DNA of 5,683 nucleotides from the NCBI GenBank assembly GCA_030447005.1, contig JAUJME010000113.1, positions 1-5,683 of the forward strand, given 5' to 3'. Position 1 is the first letter of the stretch; each line of letters begins with the position of its first letter. The notes under the pieces were generated by a model, which worked only from the letters and a program-made list of their open reading frames with translations, ran no database searches and was not told the origin of the DNA. The translations under genes were made by a program, and so were the position numbers. Positions 1-5,497 of the stretch are shown one piece after another. This DNA is from Solirubrobacteraceae bacterium. GTDB lineage: Bacteria; Actinomycetota; Thermoleophilia; Solirubrobacterales; Solirubrobacteraceae.

Positions 1-377
1 ACGGTGAGCGCGCCGATCTCGTTCTTGGCGATCTCCGCGATGACGGGCGCGGCGCCCGTGCCGGTGCCGCCGCCCTCGCCCGCGGTGACGAAGACCATGT
101 CCGCGCCCTTGAGCGCCTCCTTGATCTCGTCGCGCGACTCCGCCGCGGCGCCCTGGCCGATCTGCGGGTTGGCGCCGGCGCCGAGCCCCTTGGTGAGGTC
201 GTGGCCGATGTTGAGCTTGATGTCGGCGTCCGTCATCTGGAGCGCCTGCGAGTCCGTGTTGGCGGCGATGAACTCCACCCCGGACAGCCCGGCGTCGATC
301 ATGCGGTTCACGGCGTTGGTGCCGCCGCCGCCGACGCCGACCACCTTGATGACTGCGAGATAGCTGCCAGCTTCCAT
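1..377 (-). CDS. ftsZ: Cell division protein FtsZ (N-terminal part; gene runs off the window)
   Basis: FtsZ is the tubulin-like GTPase that polymerises into the cytoplasmic Z ring and recruits the divisome. Only the first 125 complete codons are present; the 3' end lies beyond position 1. The visible part is the GTP-binding half. Residues 6-24 carry the first nucleotide loop ([19 protein letters not shown]), NTDSQAL is at 40-46, LGAGANP at 65-71, and the tubulin signature GGGTGTG at 102-108. These match the family without gaps, so identification is secure. The ATG at 377-375 is the only credible start: an in-frame TAG lies eight codons upstream with no ATG or GTG between, and the N-terminus aligns with typical actinobacterial FtsZ. 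No strong Shine-Dalgarno is seen; a weak GGA lies about 12 bases upstream and AGAGG about 18. A promoter lies in the gap behind it (450-479). No ftsA separates it from ftsQ, as is usual in Actinomycetota. Confidence 0.98.
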   Translation of the reverse strand, partial: MEAGSYLAVIKVVGVGGGGTNAVNRMIDAGLSGVEFIAANTDSQALQMTDADIKLNIGHDLTKGLGAGANPQIGQGAAAESRDEIKEALKGADMVFVTAGEGGGTGTGAAPVIAEIAKNEIGALT

Positions 378-403
378 GGTGAAGATCTGTCCGGACCTCT
401 AGG

Positions 404-413
404 TAGGGTTGAG
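404..413 (+). repeat. Repeat copy C, TAGGGTTGAG, in the ftsZ leader
   Basis: This is an exact 10-base direct repeat of 557-566. Shifted by one base (405-414, AGGGTTGAGC), it also forms a perfect 10-base inverted repeat with 484-493. It would lie about 30-40 bases downstream of the predicted ftsZ transcription start, so it could be a downstream operator or an RNA-pairing element. No function is recognised. Confidence 0.6.
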
Positions 414-449
414 CGTTGCCTAGGTGACTCCGCGCCCGATTGGGGCTGC

Positions 450-479
450 ACGTTAGGGACTTTTCGTTCCCCATGTCAA
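450..479 (-). promoter_or_regulatory. Putative sigma-70-type promoter of ftsZ
   Basis: On the minus strand a perfect TTGACA (-35) at 479-474 is followed by an 18-base spacer and TAACGT (-10) at 455-450, which keeps the key T, A and final T of TATAAT. A start site would be expected near 443, giving a leader of about 66 bases before the ftsZ ATG at 377. The segment is less GC-rich than the flanking genes and contains an A-run in the spacer, unusual for this window. A dedicated ftsZ promoter between ftsQ and ftsZ is known in other actinobacteria. The match is by eye only; no transcription data. Confidence 0.6.
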
Positions 480-483
480 CGCG

Positions 484-493
484 GCTCAACCCT
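484..493 (+). repeat. Repeat copy B, GCTCAACCCT, inverted, just upstream of the ftsZ -35
   Basis: This is the reverse complement of 405-414, perfect over 10 bases. Extended to 485-496, it pairs with 554-566 over 12 bases with a single bulged base. It sits four bases upstream of the predicted -35 box, so copies B and C flank the promoter. It could be an operator half or the shared arm of two alternative RNA stems. Confidence 0.6.
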
Positions 494-518
494 GGCAAGG
501 CCGGTTGCACCGCCAGAA

Positions 519-548
519 GTCTCGACCTCGCGTTGAGACTCGCGTCTC
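519..548 (-). other. Alternating GAGAC / GTCTC / GAGAC arms: two mutually exclusive small hairpins after ftsQ
   Basis: Read on the minus strand just after the ftsQ stop, the order is GAGAC (548-544), GCGA, GTCTC (539-535), an 11-base loop, GAGAC (523-519). The central GTCTC can pair with the first arm, forming a 5-bp stem closed by a GCGA (GNRA) tetraloop. It can instead pair with the second arm, forming a 6-bp stem AGTCTC/GAGACT at 540-535 and 523-518. No U-run follows, so it is not a canonical terminator. It could protect the ftsQ 3' end or modulate read-through into ftsZ. The stems are short and could be chance. Confidence 0.35.
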
Positions 549-555
549 TCTCAGC

Positions 556-1395
556 CTAGGGTTGAGGGTTGGCGGGGTCGACGGCCGGCGGGGCCACGTC
601 GCCCGCGGCGGGCGGCGTCGGCGTGGGCTCGGGCTCGATCGGGCCGACCCCGCCCGCGGCGGTCCGCTCCGGGATCCGGAGGTCGAGGTAGACGGCGCCC
701 TGGACCCCCGGCTCGGCGAGCACGCGGGCGGCCGCCGCCCACTTCGCGCGCACCCGGGACGCCGAGCCGAAGATGAGATCAGGGCCCCGGTCGAGCTCGA
801 GGAGCAGCCCCTTCTCGCTCGAGCGGCCACGCTCGACCCGGGCGAGGAGCTCGCGCGGCGCGCCGCCGAGGATCCCGATCATCGCCCGCGCGGGACGGTC
901 CTCCACCCAGGTGCCGGCCGGCATCCGGTCCAGGCGCACGACCGGCAGCTCGCTCGCCGGCGTCAGGCCGCGCAGGAGCCGGCCCTCCCCGTCGGCCGGA
1001 ATCCGCTGGCCGCCCGCGACGACCATCGCGGCCGGCCGGCGCTCGACCACCTCGATCGCGAGCTTGTCCGGCAGCCGGGCGTCCACCCGGAGGTCGGCGA
1101 CCGCGGCGTACGGGGCGATCGCCGCCCGCAGCTCGTCCTCGCGGACGTGGAGCGTCGTCATGTCGGCGGCCGCGCGGCGCAGGGCGGCGTGGACCTCGGC
1201 CTCGTGGGCGGCGGCGACGCCGGTGACGTAGACGTCGCGGACCCGCACGACGCTCGACTCGCGGACGACGAGATAGAGCGCGCCGATGACCGCGACGGCC
1301 AGCCCCGCAACGGCGAGGCGCCGCAACGCCGTGCCTCCCAGCGGGGACCGGCGCGCGCGGGACCGGCGGCGCAACGTGGGAGCCACGGTGTGCAT
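556..1395 (-). CDS. ftsQ: Cell division protein FtsQ / DivIB
   Basis: FtsQ is a bitopic membrane protein of the divisome that links early and late division proteins through the FtsQ-FtsL-FtsB complex. The 279-residue product has the expected order. A basic cytoplasmic N-terminus (1-26) has several arginine runs. One membrane segment follows at about 27-44 (LAVAGLAVAVIGALYLVV). A POTRA domain spans about 49-118, beginning VVRVRDVYVTG and ending LPDKLAIEVVERRP. A beta domain runs to about 245. Residues 250-279 form a Pro/Glu-rich tail (GPIEPEPTPTPP) that is probably disordered and extracytoplasmic. Low sequence identity is normal for FtsQ; topology, the POTRA signature and location before ftsZ support the call. 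The ATG at 1395 is chosen for its GAAGGGGA ribosome site 5 bases upstream. An in-frame ATG at 1416 would add seven residues (MRSKGTP) and shorten the gap to murC from 32 to 11 bases. Likely cotranscribed with murC. Confidence 0.93.
   Translation of the reverse strand: MHTVAPTLRRRSRARRSPLGGTALRRLAVAGLAVAVIGALYLVVRESSVVRVRDVYVTGVAAAHEAEVHAALRRAAADMTTLHVREDELRAAIAPYAAVADLRVDARLPDKLAIEVVERRPAAMVVAGGQRIPADGEGRLLRGLTPASELPVVRLDRMPAGTWVEDRPARAMIGILGGAPRELLARVERGRSSEKGLLLELDRGPDLIFGSASRVRAKWAAAARVLAEPGVQGAVYLDLRIPERTAAGGVGPIEPEPTPTPPAAGDVAPPAVDPANPQP
557..566 (+). repeat. Repeat copy A, TAGGGTTGAG, overlapping the ftsQ stop
   Basis: This is an exact 10-base direct repeat of 404-413. On the minus strand it encodes the last codons of ftsQ and reads into its TAG stop. 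The palindrome CCTAGG adjoins it (555-560) and recurs at 419-424 near copy C. Being partly coding, it may have been kept for either reason. Confidence 0.55.
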
Positions 1396-1400
1396 CGGCG

Positions 1401-1408
1401 TCCCCTTC
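1401..1408 (-). promoter_or_regulatory. Ribosome binding site deciding the ftsQ start
   Basis: The minus strand reads GAAGGGGA here, five bases before the ATG at 1395. The upstream alternative ATG at 1416 has only AGGGA eight bases away. The difference is modest, so the start choice is tentative. Confidence 0.45.
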
Positions 1409-1427
1409 GACCTCATCGCCCCGATCC

Positions 1428-2747
1428 CTACCGGCCCACCAGCCGCCGGCCGAGGCCGTCGACGTCCCCGGCGCCGAGGGTGAGGCAGAGATCGCCCGGC
1501 CGCAGCGCCGTTCGCAGGTAGGCCTCCGCGGCGTCGAAGCCGGGCAGCCACGCGACCGTCCGGCCGCCGGCCGCGTCGGCGGCCGCCTCGGCGACCAGCA
1601 GGCCGCTCACGCCCGGATGGTCCTCCGCGCGCTCGCGGGAGGGATAGACCTCGAGCACCACGACGAGATCGGCGAGCGCGAGCGCCGCGCCGAACCCGGC
1701 GGCGTGGCGGGCGGTGCGCGAGTAGAGGTGCGGCTGGAAGACGGCCACCACGCGCCCGGGCTCGAGGGTCCGCGCCGCCTCGAGGGTCGCGCGGACCTCC
1801 GTGGGGTGGTGGGCGTAGTCGTCGACGACCTCGGCGCCGGCCCCAGTCCGCCCGAGCCGCTCGAACCGCCGGCCGGCGCCGGCGAAGTCGGCCAAGGCCG
1901 CCGCCGCTCGCGCCGGGTCGGCACCCGCCAGCCGACAGGCGGTCAGCGCAGCGGCGGCGTTGAGCGCGTTGTGGACGCCGGGCACCGGCAGCTCGACGCG
2001 GACACCGTCGAGCTCGAACGCCGAGCCGCCCGGCCGGAGCTCGGGCGCGGGGACGTCGAAGGGGGTGACGCGGCCGGGCGGCGCGAGCGCCAGCAGCTCC
2101 GGCCGCGCCCACACCGCGGAGCGGTCGGCCAGCGCCAGGAACGCGCGGAAGACCTCGTCGACCTCCCGGCGCGACGCGTAGGCGTCGTGGTGGTCGAGCT
2201 CGGCGTTGGTGAGGACGGCGATCACGGGCGAGAGCTTGAGCAGCGAGCGGTCGGACTCGTCGGCCTCCACCACGAGCCACTCCCCCTCCCCCCACGCCGC
2301 GTTGGTGCCGGTGGAGCGCACCTCGCCGCCGACGAGGTAGGCGGGATCGCGCCCGGCGCCGCGCAGGGCGTGGACGACCATGCTCGACGTCGTGGTCTTG
2401 CCGTGGGTCCCCGCGACGGCGATCGTCGGGCGCAGCCGGGTGAGCTCGGCGAGGAGGTCGGCGCGGTGCAGCTCGGACTGGCCGCGCTCGCGCGCGATCG
2501 CGCGCTCGGGATTGGACGGCGGGATCGCCGTCGAGACCACCACCTCCGCCTCCGCGGGCACGTTGCCGGCGGCGTGGCCGGCGGCCGGCTCGATCCCCGC
2601 GGCGCGCAGCCGGTCGAGGTAGGGCGAGGCCTCCGCGCGGTCCGAGCCCGTGACCTCGGCCCCCAGCGCGCCGGCCACGAGGGCCAGGCCGCTCATCCCG
2701 GCGCCGCCGATCCCGACGAAGTGCAGCCTGCGGCCTCGCCAATCCAC
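1428..2747 (-). CDS. murC: UDP-N-acetylmuramate--L-alanine ligase MurC
   Basis: MurC is a cytoplasmic ATP-dependent ligase that joins L-alanine to UDP-MurNAc, the first amino acid of the peptidoglycan stem. The 439-residue product covers all three Mur ligase domains. UDP-binding HFVGIGGAGMSG is at 9-20, the ATP loop GTHGKTTTSSM at 113-123, EADESD at 161-166, and TNAELDHHDAY at 180-190. GVHNALNAAAALTA is at 257-270, DDYAHHPTEVRATLEAA at 309-325, FQPHLYSRT at 337-345 and LGAGD near the C-terminus. HFVGIGGAGMSG and the DDYAHHPTEV/FQPHLYSRT pair point to MurC rather than MurD, E or F. The GTG at 2747 puts the UDP loop at the usual distance from the N-terminus and avoids recQ, but has no clear ribosome site. 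An in-frame ATG at 2804 preceded by GGAG would add 19 residues and overlap the recQ start by 12 bases. Downstream comes ftsQ; murB is not adjacent. No promoter for it is evident in the 45-base gap to recQ. Confidence 0.96.
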   Translation of the reverse strand: MDWRGRRLHFVGIGGAGMSGLALVAGALGAEVTGSDRAEASPYLDRLRAAGIEPAAGHAAGNVPAEAEVVVSTAIPPSNPERAIARERGQSELHRADLLAELTRLRPTIAVAGTHGKTTTSSMVVHALRGAGRDPAYLVGGEVRSTGTNAAWGEGEWLVVEADESDRSLLKLSPVIAVLTNAELDHHDAYASRREVDEVFRAFLALADRSAVWARPELLALAPPGRVTPFDVPAPELRPGGSAFELDGVRVELPVPGVHNALNAAAALTACRLAGADPARAAAALADFAGAGRRFERLGRTGAGAEVVDDYAHHPTEVRATLEAARTLEPGRVVAVFQPHLYSRTARHAAGFGAALALADLVVVLEVYPSRERAEDHPGVSGLLVAEAAADAAGGRTVAWLPGFDAAEAYLRTALRPGDLCLTLGAGDVDGLGRRLVGR

Positions 2748-2780
2748 GCGCCCGGAGGCTAGATCACGGCCCGGCGGGGA

Positions 2781-2786
2781 AGGGAG
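2781..2786 (+). promoter_or_regulatory. Ribosome binding site of recQ
   Basis: AGGGAG, inside the purine-rich GGGGAAGGGAG, ends six bases before the ATG at 2793. This is the strongest Shine-Dalgarno in the window and fixes the recQ start. It lies in the 45-base gap between the divergent recQ and murC starts, where no -35/-10 pair is visible for either gene. Confidence 0.65.
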
Positions 2787-2792
2787 CGCTCG

Positions 2793-4439
2793 ATGCCGGC
2801 CCATGCCGACTCCATCCGCCGTGTCGCGCGCGAGGCGTTCGGCTTCGACGCCCTGCGCCCCGGGCAGCTCGAGGCCATCGAGGCGGTGGTCGAGGGCCGC
2901 GACACGCTGGCGGTCATGTCGACGGGCTCGGGCAAGTCGGCGATCTACCAGATCGCCGGCCTGCTCATCGAGGGCGCGACCGTCGTGGTGAGCCCGCTGA
3001 TCGCCCTCCAGCGCGACCAGGTCGAAGACCTGCGCGACAGTCCCGGGCTCGCCGGTCGCGCCCGCGACTTCGGCGCCGCCCAGCTCAACTCGACCGTGCC
3101 GAAGTCCGAGCGCGACGAGGCGCTCGCCGAGCTCGCCGAGGACGCGCTCGAGTTCCTCTTCCTCGCGCCCGAGCAGCTCGCCAACCCCGACGTCCTCGAC
3201 GAGCTCGCCGTCGCCAACGTCTCGCTGCTGGTGATCGACGAGGCCCACTGCATCTCGGAGTGGGGCCACGACTTCCGCCCGGACTACCTGCGCCTCGGCG
3301 CGGCGGCGCAGGCGCTCGGCAACCCGACCGTGCTCGCCCTCACCGCCACTGCCGCGCCGCCCGTGCGCGCGGAGATCGTCGACCGGCTCGCGCTGCGCGA
3401 CCCGGCCCTGGTGGTCCGCGGCTTCGACCGGCCCAACATCCATCTGGCGGTCGACCGCTTCTACGACGAGTTCCACCTGCACCGGGCGCTGCTCGACCGC
3501 GTCGAGGCCGCCCCCGCGCCGGGCATCGTCTACGCGCCGACGCGCAAGGCGGCCGAGACGATCGCCGCCGACCTCGCGGAGCGCGGCGTGCGCGCCGAGG
3601 CCTACCACGCCGGCCTGCGCCCGAAGCTGCGCGACGCGGTGCAGGAGCGCTTCATGGACGACGAGCTGCACTGCGTGGTGGCGACCACGGCGTTCGGGAT
3701 GGGCGTCGACAAGCCCAACGTCCGCTGGGTCTTCCACTCCGCCCCGGCCGACTCGGTGGACTCCTACTACCAGGAGCTCGGCCGCGCCGGGCGCGACGGC
3801 GAGCCGGCCGAGACCGTGCTCTTCTACCGCCCGGAGGACCTGGGGATCCGGCGGTTCTTCGCCGGCACGGGCCAGGTGGGCGAGGAGGACCTCGAGAAGG
3901 TGGCCTTCATGGTCGGGCTTGCCGACGGGCCCGTCGAGCCGACCGAGCTGCAGGAGGAGGCCGCCCTCTCGGAGTCCAAGCTGACCACCGCGATCTCCCG
4001 GCTGGAGGACGCCGGGGCGATCGAGGTCCTGCCGTCGGGGGAGATCGCCGAGGCTCCCGAGGCCCCCGCCCGCGAGGAGGCGGTCGCCGAGGCGCTCGAG
4101 ATCGAGGAGCACCGCCGGACCTTCGACCGCTCGCGCGTCGAGATGGTGCAGGGCTACGCGGAGACCACCGAGTGCCGCCGCGCGTTCATCCTCTCCTACT
4201 TCGGCGAGCCCTACGACCCGCCGTGCGGCAACTGCGACAACTGCGACGCCGGGCTCTCGGAGGCGCCGCCCGACGACGTCCCCTTCGCCCTCGGCGCCCG
4301 CGTGCGCCACGGCTCGTGGGGCGAGGGCGTCGTCCAGCGCTACGACGAGGAGGCGATGGTCGTGCTCTTCGACGACGTGGGCTACAAGACGCTCGCGCTG
4401 GCGGTCGTCATCGAGCGCGGCCTGCTCGAGGCGGCCTGA
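2793..4439 (+). CDS. recQ: RecQ-family ATP-dependent DNA helicase with an extra winged-helix-like insert
   Basis: RecQ is a 3'-5' DNA helicase acting in recombination and fork repair. All superfamily 2 motifs are present in the 548 residues. These are motif 0 LRPGQ (21-25), Walker A STGSGKS (43-49), SPLIALQRDQV (67-77), DEAH with the RecQ aromatic loop (149-165, DEAHCISEWGHDFRPDY), ALTATA (182-187), YHAGL (271-275), ATTAFGMGVDKPNV (297-310) and QELGRAGRDGEP (327-338). A zinc site has Cys 461, 478, 481 and 484, the same spacing as E. coli RecQ. Between motif VI and the zinc site lie about 70 extra residues (roughly 363-435) resembling a winged helix (LSESKLTTAISRLEDAGAIEV). Residues 499-548 (GARVRHGSWGEGVV...) resemble the small Tudor-like C-terminal domain of PcrA/UvrD. 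Typical RQC and HRDC domains are absent, which explains the shorter length than E. coli RecQ. It is the only plus-strand gene, embedded in a cell-wall cluster, with codon use like its neighbours. Confidence 0.95.
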   Translation: MPAHADSIRRVAREAFGFDALRPGQLEAIEAVVEGRDTLAVMSTGSGKSAIYQIAGLLIEGATVVVSPLIALQRDQVEDLRDSPGLAGRARDFGAAQLNSTVPKSERDEALAELAEDALEFLFLAPEQLANPDVLDELAVANVSLLVIDEAHCISEWGHDFRPDYLRLGAAAQALGNPTVLALTATAAPPVRAEIVDRLALRDPALVVRGFDRPNIHLAVDRFYDEFHLHRALLDRVEAAPAPGIVYAPTRKAAETIAADLAERGVRAEAYHAGLRPKLRDAVQERFMDDELHCVVATTAFGMGVDKPNVRWVFHSAPADSVDSYYQELGRAGRDGEPAETVLFYRPEDLGIRRFFAGTGQVGEEDLEKVAFMVGLADGPVEPTELQEEAALSESKLTTAISRLEDAGAIEVLPSGEIAEAPEAPAREEAVAEALEIEEHRRTFDRSRVEMVQGYAETTECRRAFILSYFGEPYDPPCGNCDNCDAGLSEAPPDDVPFALGARVRHGSWGEGVVQRYDEEAMVVLFDDVGYKTLALAVVIERGLLEAA

Positions 4440-4447
4440 CGCGCGCT

Positions 4448-5497
4448 CTAGGACCGTGCGGCGGCCAGGACCTCGCGGGCGATCTCGCGCGCGGCGTCCG
4501 GCCGGGCCAGCGAGCGCGACGCCTCGCGCATGGCGGCCAGGCGGGACGGGTCGGCCAGCAGCGTGCCGACCTCGCGGGCGAGGCGATCGGGCGTGAGCTC
4601 TGCGTCGGGGATGACGACCGCCGCGCCCGCGCGCTCCATCCAGCGCGCGTTGGAGGTCTGGTGGTCGGCCGACGCGTGGGGATAGGGGACGAGGATCGCC
4701 GGCAGCCCGTAGGCGGCGACCTCGAAGATCGAACCCCCGGCCCGCGCCACGACCAGGTCGGCGGCGGCCAGGGCGCGGCCGAACGGCTGGTAGTAGGGGC
4801 GTAGGTCGTAGTGGGGCCCGGGCGGCGTGAGCTCGGCGAAGTCGCGGTGGCCGGAGGTGTGCAGGACGCGGAACGACGCGCCGGCGAACGCCTCGACGGC
4901 CGCCTGGTTGATCGAGCGCGCCCCGAGCGAGCCGCCGAAGACCAGCACGCACGTGTCGTCCTCGGCGAGCCCGAACTCCGCGCGCGCGTCCGCCCGGTCG
5001 GCGATCGGCGGTGGCACGGGCCGGCCCGTGACGCGGTAGCGGCCGCTGTCGCGCCCCTCGATCGGGAAGGCGAGGCAGACCCGCTGGGCGCGCGGGGCGA
5101 GCAGCCGGTTGGTCAGCCCGAGGTGCGAGTCGGCCTCCGTGAGCACGAGCGGGATCCGCCGCGCGACGGCGGCCAGGCCGACCGGCCCCGCGACGTAGCC
5201 GCCGCCCCCGAGCACCGCGTCGGCGCGGTGGCGGGCGAGGATGCGGCGGGCGGCGCCGAGCGCCGCGGCGGCAAGGCCGACGGCCCGCGCCGCCCTGAGC
5301 GGGTTCGAGCGGCTGATGCCCTCGACGCGGATCGGCTCGAGCCGATAGCCGGCGGCGGGGACGAGCTCGGCCTCGGCGCGCTCGCCGCCGACGAAGGTGA
5401 CCTCGGCGCCCTCAGCCCGCAGCGCGTCGGCGACCGCGATCGCCGGAACCACGTGACCGGCCGTCCCGCCCGCGGCGATGACGATCCTGGGCGTCAC
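4448..5497 (-). CDS. murG: UDP-GlcNAc:lipid I GlcNAc transferase MurG
   Basis: MurG is a peripheral inner-leaflet GT-B glycosyltransferase that adds GlcNAc to lipid I, making lipid II. The 349 residues carry the first glycine loop GGTAGHVVPAIAVADAL (10-26), the second GGGGYVAGP (97-105), LGLTNRLLA (126-134), the third loop FGGSLGARSIN (187-197), and the donor-binding segment RAGGSIFEVAAYGLPAILVP (252-271) followed by DHQTSNA (278-284). The usual H-E-Q-N motif before LTN is replaced by TEADSH (120-125), discussed as a finding. Length is normal for the family. The start is GTG at 5497, giving the canonical MTPRIVIAAGGTAGH. Its ribosome site is weak, and translation is probably coupled to ftsW, which overlaps it by 86 bases. 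The stop at 4450-4448 faces the recQ stop eight bases away, with no hairpin terminator visible between them. Confidence 0.96.
   Translation of the reverse strand: MTPRIVIAAGGTAGHVVPAIAVADALRAEGAEVTFVGGERAEAELVPAAGYRLEPIRVEGISRSNPLRAARAVGLAAAALGAARRILARHRADAVLGGGGYVAGPVGLAAVARRIPLVLTEADSHLGLTNRLLAPRAQRVCLAFPIEGRDSGRYRVTGRPVPPPIADRADARAEFGLAEDDTCVLVFGGSLGARSINQAAVEAFAGASFRVLHTSGHRDFAELTPPGPHYDLRPYYQPFGRALAAADLVVARAGGSIFEVAAYGLPAILVPYPHASADHQTSNARWMERAGAAVVIPDAELTPDRLAREVGTLLADPSRLAAMREASRSLARPDAAREIAREVLAAARS

Noticed and set aside
378..555. A small gene, such as sepF or ftsL-like, in the ftsQ-ftsZ gap
   Set aside because: No frame in the gap has a start with a ribosome site and protein-like composition. 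The base composition and promoter elements indicate a non-coding regulatory region.
556..2742. A long minus-strand frame joining ftsQ with sequence antiparallel in frame to murC
   Set aside because: The upstream part is an out-of-frame reading of murC, rich in Arg/Ala/Gly with no domain. Only the FtsQ portion is real, not a fusion.
1617..2762. Long plus-strand open frame opposite murC
   Set aside because: It is the complement of murC codons, with biased composition, no ribosome site and no recognisable motif.
2748..2792. Promoters for recQ or murC in their divergent gap
   Set aside because: No acceptable -35/-10 pair was found on either strand; only the recQ ribosome site is visible.
2793..4439. 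recQ as a recent horizontal insertion or mobile-element cargo
   Set aside because: No transposase, terminal repeats or target duplications flank it, and its GC content and codon use match the neighbours. An old rearrangement is more likely.
4440..4447. Possible bidirectional terminator between recQ and murG
   Set aside because: Only eight bases lie between the stops, and I find no convincing stem with a T-run on either side.
3260..4804. Long plus-strand open frame inside recQ running into murG
   Set aside because: It is an alternative frame of recQ made mainly of Arg, Gly, Pro and Ala. The RecQ frame carries all the motifs.
1428..4952. A stop-free minus-strand frame of over 1,100 codons extending murC across recQ into murG
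   Set aside because: Only the 2747-1428 part has MurC motifs. The rest is antisense to recQ and low-complexity Arg/Gly/Val-rich translation, as expected where high GC makes stops rare.
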